This document shows, piece after piece, positions 14,677 to 21,771 of a stretch of 30,378 bases of DNA. Made by a program: the position numbers and the translations under genes. Origin of the DNA: an uncultured Eubacterium sp. (GTDB lineage: Bacteria > Bacillota > Clostridia > Lachnospirales > CAG-274); NCBI GenBank assembly GCA_900543365.1, contig UQRG01000006.1, positions 1 to 30,378 on the forward strand, read 5' to 3'. How positions within the stretch are numbered: the stretch's first letter is position 1; every line of letters begins with the position of its first letter. The notes below the pieces were generated by a model. That model was not told where the DNA came from. It did not search any database and saw only the letters and a program-made list of their open reading frames with translations.

Positions 14677-16380
14677 GTGTTTATTCCAAAACTATTTCAA
14701 ATTATTAAAGAAACGCCAGGGGATTTGAAGGGTAAAAATCTTGTTACAGATATTATATCTGGTCTTATTGTAGCAGTTGTTGCTCTTCCATTATCTATTG
14801 CACTTGCCATATCATCAGGAGTAGGTCCTGAAGTTGGTTTAATTACTGCAATTATAGCTGGTTTTCTCATTTCTTTTTTAGGTGGTAGCCGTGTTCAGAT
14901 TGGTGGACCTACAGCAGCCTTTGTTGTTATAATATGTGGCATAATTGAGCAATATGGTATTGATGGGCTAGTTATTGCAACATTAATGGCTGGTGTGTTC
15001 CTTATTGTCTTTGGTATTTTAAAACTTGGAGATGTTATTAAGTTTATACCATTTCCAATTACTGTTGGCTTTACCACTGGTATTGCCGTTACACTGTTTT
15101 CTACTCAGCTTAATGACTTTTTAGGTATGAATATTTCAGGAGTAAGTTCTGAATTTATACCTAAGTGGATTACATACATTGAGAATGTAGATAAAATTGA
15201 TTTTGTAGCAACTGGCGTTGGTATTGCCAGTATAGTTATAAGTATTTTATGGGGCAAAATTAATAAGAAAATACCGGGTTCTTTAATTGCTCTTATTGTT
15301 ACTACTGTAGCTGTTTACTTTATGCAACAAAACGGTGTGGGTGAGTCTGTTCAGACTATTGGTTCTAAGTTTTCTGACCTTAAGGGTGCTATTCCTATGC
15401 CTCATATTCCTAGTTTTAAGGGTGTTGATATAGGGGCACTTATTCAGCCAGCTCTTACTATTGCTATTTTAGCTGGCATTGAGTCACTTCTTTCTGCTGT
15501 TGTAGCTGATGGTATGACTGGTGACAAACATAATTCTAATCAGGAATTAATTGCTCAGGGTATTGCCAATATTGGTTCTGCTCTTTTTGGTGGTCTTCCT
15601 GCTACTGGTGCTATTGCTAGAACTGCTGCTAATATTAGAAATGGAGGTAGAACTCCTATAGCGGGTATGGTTCACGCTGTTGTACTTCTTGTTATTATGC
15701 TTGTGGCTATGCCTCTTGCTAAACTTATTCCTATGCCAACTCTTGCCGGTATTCTTATTGTAGTAAGTTGGAATATGTGTGAGTTTAAGGAATTTGCAGA
15801 AATTTCTCATACAACAAAGAGTGATATATCTGTTTTAATTTTAACATTTATCCTTACTGTAGTATTTGACCTTGTTGTTGCTATTGAGGTTGGTATGGTT
15901 CTTTCTATGTTCCTATTTATGAAGAAAACTGCTGAGAGCTTTAACATTAACACAGTTTCTAAGGAACACGAAAATGATACATATAAGTATATTAATAATG
16001 AAATACTTGTTTATGAGCTTGCAGGTCCTATGTTCTTTGGTGCGTCAACAAGATTTATGGATATTATGAAGGAAATGAATGTTAAAAGTGATGTACTTAT
16101 ATTAAGAATGAAGAATGTTCCGACTATTGACGGTACATCTCTTGATTCACTTAAGTATGTTATTGATTATGCTAAAAAGTATCATATACTTGTTCTTTAT
16201 GCTGAACTTCAACCTCAGCCTCTTAAGGTAATTAAACACTTTGGCTGTGAAAAGAGAATGGGCAAGTATAGATTTTTTGACACAATGGATGAGGCTTATG
16301 CTTTTGCTCAAGAAATTGTTACAATAAGCAAAGAAAACAGAAAGAAGAGAAAGCGTAAAAAACCAATAGAAATGCAATAA
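14677..16380 (+). CDS. SulP/SLC26-family anion transporter with STAS domain
   Basis: This 567-residue membrane protein belongs to the SulP family of anion carriers (sulfate, bicarbonate or dicarboxylate in different members; the ion cannot be read here). The membrane part (about 20-410) begins with NLVTDIISGLIVAVVALPLSIALAI and includes the family signature SRVQIGGPTAAFVVII. Later come LLSAVVADGMTGDKHNSNQELIAQG-type features and an AxTGAIARTA segment. A STAS domain occupies about 430-545 (ILVYELAGPMFFGAST, VPTIDGTSLDSL). The tail is Lys/Arg-rich. The start is GTG, about 9 bases after AAAGGAA; the ATG at 14658 meets a stop after four codons. It is a single-gene unit under its own promoter. No clear terminator lies directly after the stop. 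Confidence 0.92.
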   Translation: MFIPKLFQIIKETPGDLKGKNLVTDIISGLIVAVVALPLSIALAISSGVGPEVGLITAIIAGFLISFLGGSRVQIGGPTAAFVVIICGIIEQYGIDGLVIATLMAGVFLIVFGILKLGDVIKFIPFPITVGFTTGIAVTLFSTQLNDFLGMNISGVSSEFIPKWITYIENVDKIDFVATGVGIASIVISILWGKINKKIPGSLIALIVTTVAVYFMQQNGVGESVQTIGSKFSDLKGAIPMPHIPSFKGVDIGALIQPALTIAILAGIESLLSAVVADGMTGDKHNSNQELIAQGIANIGSALFGGLPATGAIARTAANIRNGGRTPIAGMVHAVVLLVIMLVAMPLAKLIPMPTLAGILIVVSWNMCEFKEFAEISHTTKSDISVLILTFILTVVFDLVVAIEVGMVLSMFLFMKKTAESFNINTVSKEHENDTYKYINNEILVYELAGPMFFGASTRFMDIMKEMNVKSDVLILRMKNVPTIDGTSLDSLKYVIDYAKKYHILVLYAELQPQPLKVIKHFGCEKRMGKYRFFDTMDEAYAFAQEIVTISKENRKKRKRKKPIEMQ

Positions 16381-16387
16381 AAAAATA

Positions 16388-16416
16388 TTGATACAATATA
16401 ATAAATATGTTATAAT
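16388..16416 (+). promoter_or_regulatory. Promoter of the structured RNA element
   Basis: TTGATA (16388-16393) and a perfect TATAAT (16411-16416) are 17 bases apart. The predicted start is near 16423, right at the foot of the first hairpin. It begins 7 bases after the transporter stop. Confidence 0.78.
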
Positions 16417-16474
16417 GTATATAACAACAATATAATAATTGTTGCAGATACATTTATACAAGTGTAGGGGAATT

Positions 16475-16522
16475 ATGTTATTTAATATACTGATGATTTA
16501 TTCAGTTTGTTTTGTAATGTAA
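16475..16522 (+). CDS. Possible 15-residue hydrophobic leader/small peptide
   Basis: An ATG at 16475 lies 5 bases after AGGGG (16466-16470) and opens a 15-codon frame ending TAA at 16520-16522, giving MLFNILMIYSVCFVM. It is almost entirely hydrophobic. It sits inside the structured RNA element between promoter and terminator, so it could be a leader peptide whose translation affects folding, or chance. No row of regulatory codons stands out (one Tyr, two Phe). Confidence 0.25.
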   Translation: MLFNILMIYSVCFVM

Positions 16523-16565
16523 GTGAAACTTTTTGTTTTCAGAGAGGATTTGTATATTGTATTTG

Positions 16566-16602
16566 ATAAGGTGGTTCTTATTAAGAACTGCCTTATTTTT
16601 TA
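16566..16602 (+). terminator. Terminator at the end of the structured RNA element
   Basis: AAGGTGGTTCTT (16568-16579) pairs with AAGAACTGCCTT (16583-16594) through two wobble pairs; the flanking AT extends the stem and a T-run follows. It directly abuts the 3' arm of the long closing helix and lies 54 bases before the yqeG start. Confidence 0.85.
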
Positions 16603-16656
16603 TTTAGGTATTTACAAAGTTAAAAAATTGGTGTATTGTATAATAGAGGTGATTTA

Positions 16657-17163
16657 GTGTTTAAATTTCTATATCCAAAAGAATATCTTAATTCTGTATT
16701 TGAAATTACTGTAGACAAGCTTAGGTCTTTAGGCTTAGATACTATTATTTTTGACATAGATAACACTTTAGTTCCATATTGGATTAAAGTTCCAGATAAT
16801 AAACTTGTATCCTATTTTAACAAACTTAAATCAGGTGGAATTAAAGTAGGAGTTCTTTCTAACAGTAAGGAAATAAGGAGCAAAACTTTTTGTGCTCCTA
16901 TTAATATTCCTTATGTTTTTAGAGCGAAAAAGCCAGGTGTTAAAGGTTTTTTTAAAATAATGGAAATTATGGATTCTCAGCCCAAAAAATCAATGATTGT
17001 TGGAGATCAAATTTTTACTGATGTGTGGTGTGGTAATAAGGTTGGAGCCTATTCTGTTCTTGTTAAGAAAGTTAGTCCAAAAGATGAGTTAATAACAGCA
17101 CCTAAGCGTCCGTTTGAAAAAATAATTGTTAATATGTATTTGAAAAGTGAGGATAAAAAATGA
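16657..17163 (+). CDS. yqeG: YqeG-family HAD phosphatase
   Basis: This 168-residue HAD-superfamily (subclass IIIA) phosphatase has an uncertain substrate. Motif I is D33-I-D35-N-T in IIFDIDNTLVPYW. Motif II is the Ser of VGVLSNSKE, the motif III Lys lies in RAKKPGVKGF, and motif IV is VGDQIFTDVWCGNK with its acidic residues. Length and C-terminus (RPFEKIIVNMYLK) match YqeG. The GTG at 16657 is chosen because AGAGGTGA (16645-16652) precedes it closely; an in-frame TTG at 16636 has no such site. In Bacillus yqeG lies near aroE with yqeH between; here yqeH is absent and aroE overlaps by 4 bases (ATGA). No good promoter was seen after the terminator at 16602, so read-through from 16388 is plausible. 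Confidence 0.9.
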   Translation: MFKFLYPKEYLNSVFEITVDKLRSLGLDTIIFDIDNTLVPYWIKVPDNKLVSYFNKLKSGGIKVGVLSNSKEIRSKTFCAPINIPYVFRAKKPGVKGFFKIMEIMDSQPKKSMIVGDQIFTDVWCGNKVGAYSVLVKKVSPKDELITAPKRPFEKIIVNMYLKSEDKK

Positions 17164-18047
17164 GTGATATATTTAGCAAAGTAAAAGGAACAACTTCAGT
17201 ATTTACAGTTATTGGCTGCCCTATAAAGCATAGCTTTAGTCCTGTTATACATAATACAATGGCTGGTATAACAGGCAGAGATTTTATATATACTGCAATG
17301 GAAGTTCAGCCTGATTGTATTCAGGGTGCTATTAAGGGTGCTTATTGTTTAGGTATAAAAGGTATTAATGTTACTGTGCCTCATAAAGTAGCTGTTATGG
17401 ATTTACTTTGTGATATTGATAAACGAGCTAGGGTTATAGGTGCAGTGAATACTTTAAAGTATACTGAAGATGGTTATGTTGGCTACAATACAGATGTTAT
17501 TGGAGTTGGATATGCTATTAAAAACAAGGGCTATGGAATTAAAGATAAAACAGTTCTTCTTTTAGGGGCTGGTGGTGCTGCTAATGCTTGTGCTGTTATG
17601 GCTTGTGATGAAGGCTGTAAAGAGCTTATTATTGCCAATAGAACTGTTGACAAGGCTAAAAGACTTGCTAAGAGTCTTTCAAGTTATTATGACTGTGAAA
17701 TAAAGGCTATAGCAATATCTGATATTAATGCTATTGAAAAATGTAATTTAGTTATTAATGCTACAACAGTAGGCTTTGGTGATAAAATTGGCTTAAGTCC
17801 TATTGAAAACAAAAGTTTCTATAAGACAAAGGGCGTTGAGTTTGTTTTTGATGCAATTTATACTCCTTGGGAAACTCAGCTTTTAAAGGATGCAAAGGAA
17901 GCTGGTGTTGAAACTTTAAATGGTTTTAGTATGCTTGTATATCAAGCTGTTGCAGCTGAGGAAATATGGTTTGATGAAAAATATGACAAGGAAATTCAAG
18001 AAAAACTTTGTCAAGAATTAAGTAAGTACTTTAAGGAAAATTGTTAG
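17160..18047 (+). CDS. aroE: Shikimate dehydrogenase (NADP+)
   Basis: This 295-residue enzyme reduces 3-dehydroshikimate to shikimate in aromatic amino acid synthesis. Substrate-binding features are IGCPIKHSFSPVIHN (18-32), N-V-T-V-P-H-K with catalytic Lys76, and GAVNTL. The catalytic Asp112 lies in YNTDVIG. The NADP-binding loop is GAGGAAN at 136-142, with NRT downstream. The C-terminal GFSMLVYQAVAAEEIW segment is typical. It overlaps yqeG by 4 bases and is followed 14 bases later by aroK, so three genes form one operon. Confidence 0.96.
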   Translation: MSDIFSKVKGTTSVFTVIGCPIKHSFSPVIHNTMAGITGRDFIYTAMEVQPDCIQGAIKGAYCLGIKGINVTVPHKVAVMDLLCDIDKRARVIGAVNTLKYTEDGYVGYNTDVIGVGYAIKNKGYGIKDKTVLLLGAGGAANACAVMACDEGCKELIIANRTVDKAKRLAKSLSSYYDCEIKAIAISDINAIEKCNLVINATTVGFGDKIGLSPIENKSFYKTKGVEFVFDAIYTPWETQLLKDAKEAGVETLNGFSMLVYQAVAAEEIWFDEKYDKEIQEKLCQELSKYFKENC

Positions 18048-18061
18048 TAGGAGATAGTTAA

Positions 18062-18574
18062 ATGGAAAAAAACATTGTTCTTGTTGGATTTATGGGAAGT
18101 GGAAAGACAAGTGTAGGTAAGAAGCTTTCTGTTGATTTAAAGAGAGAATTTATTGATATGGATGATTTTATTGTTGTTAAAGAAGGTATGTCAATAAATG
18201 AAATATTTGAAAAAAAAGGTGAGAATTATTTTAGAAATCTTGAAAAGGAGTTATGCCAAAGATTTTCAGAAGCTAAAGGTAAAATAATTGCTACTGGTGG
18301 TGGGGTTATTAAGAATAATGTTAATGTTGAAAATCTAAAAAAAGGAGGTACAATAATTTATTTAAAGTCTACTCCTAAACAAATTGCTTTTAATTTGAGA
18401 TTTGATAACACAAGACCTCTACTTGCTGGTGATAATAAGGAGGAAAAAATAGCAAACCTTATGGCTGAAAGAGAGCCGGTATATAATAAGTGTGCTGATG
18501 AAATTGTTGATGTTAGTGGACTAAATATTGATGAAACAATGGATAAGATAAAAAAAATAATGGGAATTAATTAA
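18062..18574 (+). CDS. aroK: Shikimate kinase
   Basis: This 170-residue kinase phosphorylates shikimate at the 3-hydroxyl, the step after AroE. Walker A G-F-M-G-S-G-K-T is at 9-16. The shikimate-binding Asp34 lies in FIDMDDFI, and an arginine in FRNLE is near 58. Next comes ATGGGVI near 77-83, and the lid has R-P-L-L near 118. Length is typical. TAGGAGA lies about 7 bases before the ATG. No terminator is obvious after the stop. Confidence 0.95.
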   Translation: MEKNIVLVGFMGSGKTSVGKKLSVDLKREFIDMDDFIVVKEGMSINEIFEKKGENYFRNLEKELCQRFSEAKGKIIATGGGVIKNNVNVENLKKGGTIIYLKSTPKQIAFNLRFDNTRPLLAGDNKEEKIANLMAEREPVYNKCADEIVDVSGLNIDETMDKIKKIMGIN

Positions 18575-18593
18575 TATCATAGAAGTCACTTTC

Positions 18594-18599
18594 TTGACA
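18594..18599 (+). promoter_or_regulatory. Isolated -35-like box before the CotS-like gene
   Basis: A perfect TTGACA is present, but no good -10 lies 16-18 bases on: the best hexamers there are GTATTC and TATTCC, which would put the start inside the ribosome binding site. Promoter function is doubtful; another sigma factor or read-through from aroK is possible. Confidence 0.2.
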
Positions 18600-18644
18600 T
18601 AGTATAGAATATGTGAGTATTCCGTACTTAGGAAGGTGATTTTT

Positions 18645-19616
18645 TTGTATGAAAATATAGCGGAAATAAGTAAAAAATTTAATATTAAGCCTATTAATAT
18701 TTATAAATGCAGGTATTATTATGTGCTTAATTGTAGTAAAGGTGCATTTGCATTATCAGTAGCTAGACCTAAGCCTAATAAAATAAATGAAATACATAGG
18801 GTGAAGGAGTGTCTTTTTGACTATGGCATACATAATATAGATTCTTATAATTTAACTAGTGAAGGGTTGCCTTATTGTGAATATGAGGGAAAATATTATG
18901 TTGTTACAAGATATTTTGGTTCAAATGAATTGGATTTTATAAGTAATACTCAAGTTAGTGTTGCACTTAATGATATAGGTAGGTTACATAAAGGTTTAGG
19001 ACTTATGAGTCAAGAAATGCTTTCTGTAGCAAGTGAAAGCAATCCTACATTGAATATGTATAAAAATAAAGCAAAAAATCTTGAGAGAATAAAAAAATTG
19101 TTAATACAAAAAGGCAATAAGTTTTGGAATAAGGATATGATTAATGTTTTTAAAAATATAATTGATGAATGTTTATCACTTACACAAAGTCTTGAAGATA
19201 TGGATTATGGTAGATTTTCTACATATTGTCATTGTGGTCTTAAAGAGGGAAATATAATATATAAAAAGGGTAGGAGTTATATAATAGATTGGGATAATAT
19301 GAAGTATCTTAATTATATTGAGGATATTGCATTCTTTATAAGAAGATATGTTCGTAAAAATTGTTATTATAGTAATAAAAATAACATTGCTTATATGAAA
19401 CTTGATGATGTTCTTAATAAGTATTCAAAGTTTATTTCTATTTCTGATTATGACTATGTAGCTATTAAAACAGTACTTTTGTATCCTCATCGTTTTGTTA
19501 GTACAATGGAGGACTTTTTCAAAAGCTCTAAAACTTTTCTTCCTTCTGGTGTAAAAAATAAGATTGATGAAATTGTTGAACAAAGGGAATTTATGAGAGA
19601 TTATATTAACAGATAG
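18645..19616 (+). CDS. CotS/APH-like kinase-fold protein, probably non-catalytic
   Basis: This 323-residue protein resembles the CotS/YsxE spore-coat group of aminoglycoside-phosphotransferase-fold proteins, judged from overall layout. An N-terminal lobe (about 1-90) has VLNCSKGAFALSVARPKPN and YEGKYYVVTRYF. A helical lobe follows with IGRLHKGLG and the catalytic-loop equivalent H196-C-G-L-K-E-G-N203, then metal-site D215 in IIDWDNM. In active members the loop reads H-x-D; here the Asp is Gly198. A clear nucleotide-binding lysine in the N-lobe is also not evident. It may be a structural coat protein or pseudokinase. TTG at 18645 is chosen because GGAAGG lies about 8 bases before it; GTG at 18636 overlaps that site. 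The gene has somewhat more Tyr/Asn/Ile than its neighbours. Confidence 0.65.
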   Translation: MYENIAEISKKFNIKPINIYKCRYYYVLNCSKGAFALSVARPKPNKINEIHRVKECLFDYGIHNIDSYNLTSEGLPYCEYEGKYYVVTRYFGSNELDFISNTQVSVALNDIGRLHKGLGLMSQEMLSVASESNPTLNMYKNKAKNLERIKKLLIQKGNKFWNKDMINVFKNIIDECLSLTQSLEDMDYGRFSTYCHCGLKEGNIIYKKGRSYIIDWDNMKYLNYIEDIAFFIRRYVRKNCYYSNKNNIAYMKLDDVLNKYSKFISISDYDYVAIKTVLLYPHRFVSTMEDFFKSSKTFLPSGVKNKIDEIVEQREFMRDYINR

Positions 19617-19705
19617 GCTTATTTATAATATACAATATGATTACTTCATAGATATATAAGCATCAATTATTTTTGATTTAAAGCAAGCAAACTTTTTACT
19701 TTTGA

Positions 19706-19748
19706 AAATAAGTTGGTAATACTTTTATGTAGCATTACCAACTTATTT
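19706..19748. terminator. Terminator between convergent CotS-like and walK genes
   Basis: A perfect 15-bp stem (19706-19720 with 19734-19748) has a 13-base loop. On the minus strand the 3' arm ends in TTATTTTC, which suits termination of walK. A second, overlapping hairpin uses TTTGCC (19746-19751) and GGCAAA (19760-19765). The rest of 19617-19835 is AT-rich with nothing else recognised. Confidence 0.75.
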
Positions 19749-19835
19749 GCCTTAAAAATGGCAAATGACAAAGGAATTAATGGTTATATTAACATATATA
19801 TATTGTTTGAATGAAAATAATTATAATACTATTAA

Positions 19836-21641
19836 TTAAGCCTCAATCATATAATCTGGCAATTCACTTTTAGGAAAAATAAGTACCATAGTAGTACCTT
19901 TGTCTAATGAACTGTAAACTTTAATAGTACCATCGTGAGCTTCCATAATTTCTTTAGCTATGGCAAGACCTAGACCATTGCCACCCATAGCACGACTTCT
20001 AGCTTTATCAACTCTGTAAAATCTGTCAAATATTCTATCTAGAGCTTCTTTAGGCATACCGATACCATTATCTTCTATTTCTAAATGATAAAAATTATCC
20101 ATTTCCTTAAGTCTTATATTTATTGTAGCACCTTCATCACTGTATTTCATAGCATTTGACATAATGTTTGTTATTACTTGGTTTATTCTGCTAGGGTCAC
20201 CATAAATATACATAGGCTTTTCTGGTGGATTAAATACAATACTTTGACTTTTATTTTCAGCAACAATAAGATTTTGTCTGCAACAGCCTGCTACAAGATT
20301 TACAAGATTTACATCTTCTTTATTGAGTTTGTTTACTTTTGTATCAAATCTTGATAAGTCAAGAAGGTCATCTCTTAATATTTTCATTCTGTCAGCAGCA
20401 ACATTTATTTCTTTTAAAAATTCCATTGCAACTGATTTATCATCAATAGCACCATCAAGAAGAAGTTCAGCATAACCTTTTATTGTAGTAAGTGGAGTGC
20501 CAATTTCGTGGCTTACATTGGCTACAAACTCTTGACGCATAATATCAAGCTGTCTGTGTTTTGTAATATCGTGGAGAACCACAATAATTCCACCGGGATT
20601 TTCTTGCTTTGGCTTTTTCTTTTTTTTCTTAATTGTGTAAGGTATAATAGCAACGGATATATATTTATCATTTTTTCCGTTTACAACAAGTTCTCTTATG
20701 GCATCTGGTTCTAAATCTTCAGATTTTATTTTTAACATATCTAAAAGCCAACTAAGTGAAATATTAACATCGTCAATATCAAGCATATCATAAGATGAAC
20801 GATTTATGTGTATAAGTTGTCCTTTATCATCAAAAGCAAGTATACCATCTGTCATATTGTGTAGAACTATTTCTAGTTTGTTTCGCTGCTCCTCACTTTC
20901 CATAATGGTTTTTCTAAGTTCTTTTGCCATTGTATTAAAGCTCTTTGTTAATTGACCAATTTCATCATTACTTTTAACAACTACCTTTTGGTCAAGTCTG
21001 CCTTTTGACATAAGGTTTGCTTTTTTTGTAAGAGCTGCAATAGGAGTAGTAATTGTATTTGCAAACAAAAGACCTAAAACAATAGTAATAACTATTGCAA
21101 TAAGTGATGCTACAAGAATTGTCCTTGTTGTTTGTGAAATACTTTCTTCAATTGCTTCAGAATCCATTTGAATATAAACTATATAAGTTACTTTTCCTTG
21201 TTTGTTTTTGCAAGGATAGGAATAACTCATAACAGTTTTTTCTTGACCTAACGAATCTGTAATTTTGCTTTTAGCAAGAAAACTTTCTTTGCCATTTAAT
21301 GCTGAAATGATGGCAGAATTAGTGTATTGCTGAAAGTCTGAAGCATCATCAACTGTAGAACTTGCTATAGTTTCTCCCTCATTATTTAAAATATGAGCAC
21401 TCATATTTCTTAAAGTTGAACTAACGATAGATAAATTAACAAGGCTATCTTGAAAATATCTGCTGTCATATTGTTCAACAACTTGTTCTTCAATATAGAC
21501 GGCACACTGTCTTAATTCTTCAGATGCCTTTCTTTGTTCTCTGTTTTCTGTGCTGACTATAATAAATGTACCTGTTAGTATCATAACAATAAATACAAGG
21601 GACAGATACATAAATACAAGTCGCCAACGAATACTTTTCAT
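19836..21641 (-). CDS. walK: Sensor histidine kinase, WalK-like
   Basis: This 601-residue membrane kinase is the likely partner of the adjacent regulator. Helix 1 lies at about 8-28, an extracellular sensor at about 30-175, and helix 2 near 177-198. A HAMP domain follows (ITTPIAALTKKANLMSKGRLDQ), then a PAS domain near 255-365. HisKA carries phospho-acceptor His378 in NVSHEIGTPL. The ATPase domain has N-box IMSNAMKYS, G1 DNGIGM and G2 GNGLGLAIAK. TM-sensor-TM-HAMP-PAS order fits WalK, the essential cell-wall kinase of Firmicutes, but PhoR-type kinases share it. The H-box residue usually Arg/Lys is Gly381. The yycH/yycI/yycJ partners of Bacillus are absent. Confidence 0.85.
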   Translation of the reverse strand: MKSIRWRLVFMYLSLVFIVMILTGTFIIVSTENREQRKASEELRQCAVYIEEQVVEQYDSRYFQDSLVNLSIVSSTLRNMSAHILNNEGETIASSTVDDASDFQQYTNSAIISALNGKESFLAKSKITDSLGQEKTVMSYSYPCKNKQGKVTYIVYIQMDSEAIEESISQTTRTILVASLIAIVITIVLGLLFANTITTPIAALTKKANLMSKGRLDQKVVVKSNDEIGQLTKSFNTMAKELRKTIMESEEQRNKLEIVLHNMTDGILAFDDKGQLIHINRSSYDMLDIDDVNISLSWLLDMLKIKSEDLEPDAIRELVVNGKNDKYISVAIIPYTIKKKKKKPKQENPGGIIVVLHDITKHRQLDIMRQEFVANVSHEIGTPLTTIKGYAELLLDGAIDDKSVAMEFLKEINVAADRMKILRDDLLDLSRFDTKVNKLNKEDVNLVNLVAGCCRQNLIVAENKSQSIVFNPPEKPMYIYGDPSRINQVITNIMSNAMKYSDEGATINIRLKEMDNFYHLEIEDNGIGMPKEALDRIFDRFYRVDKARSRAMGGNGLGLAIAKEIMEAHDGTIKVYSSLDKGTTMVLIFPKSELPDYMIEA

Positions 21642-21656
21642 AATTGTTCCTCTGGT

Positions 21657-21760
21657 AAATTATAGTTTAACGGAGTTAAATAAGTAATAATTAATAGGTA
21701 AAGTTATATTTAGTATTATTACCAAAATGTGACTGTATTTTAATAGGTTAACTATAATTT
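21657..21760 (-). other. Structured gap between walR and walK
   Basis: AAATTATAGTTTAAC (21657-21671) and GTTAACTATAATTT (21747-21760) are inverted copies with a one-base bulge, enclosing an inner perfect stem (21684-21691 with 21715-21722). In the minus-strand message the outer 3' arm ends just before the walK ribosome binding site. There is no T-tract typical of a terminator. Confidence 0.5.
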
Positions 21761-21771
21761 ATTAAACTTCT

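Larger units (their letters stand above)
16423..16602 (+). ncRNA. Unclassified structured RNA (small RNA or cis-acting leader of yqeG-aroE-aroK)
   Basis: This ~180-base unit has its own promoter and ends in a terminator. A 5' hairpin is formed by CAACAAT (16425-16431) and ATTGTTG (16438-16444). A long closing helix follows: CAGATACA (16445-16452) with TGTATTTG (16558-16565), then TATACAAGT (16455-16463) with ATTTGTATA (16548-16556), separated by a small internal loop. Inside it are two hairpins, ACTGA/TCAGT (16489-16506) and TGAAAC/GTTTTCA (16524-16541). This looks like a multi-branch RNA. Size would suit a 6S-like RNA, while position suits a termination-controlled leader. A 15-codon reading frame lies inside (16475-16522). 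I match it to no known class: T-box, SRP RNA, tmRNA and RNase P signatures are absent. Confidence 0.5.

Noticed and set aside
16147..16461. 104-codon minus-strand frame spanning the SulP end and the structured RNA region
   Set aside because: It is antisense to the STAS domain and covers the promoter and RNA element; no start signal and no recognisable product.
16566..16602. T-box leader before yqeG-aroE because of the GGTGGTT sequence
   Set aside because: The conserved T-box stretch AGGGTGGnACCGCG is absent, as are recognisable stem I features. GGTGG here is simply part of the terminator stem.
16639..16644. Perfect TATAAT just before yqeG taken as a promoter
   Set aside because: No -35 box lies 16-18 bases upstream, and transcription would start inside the ribosome binding site.
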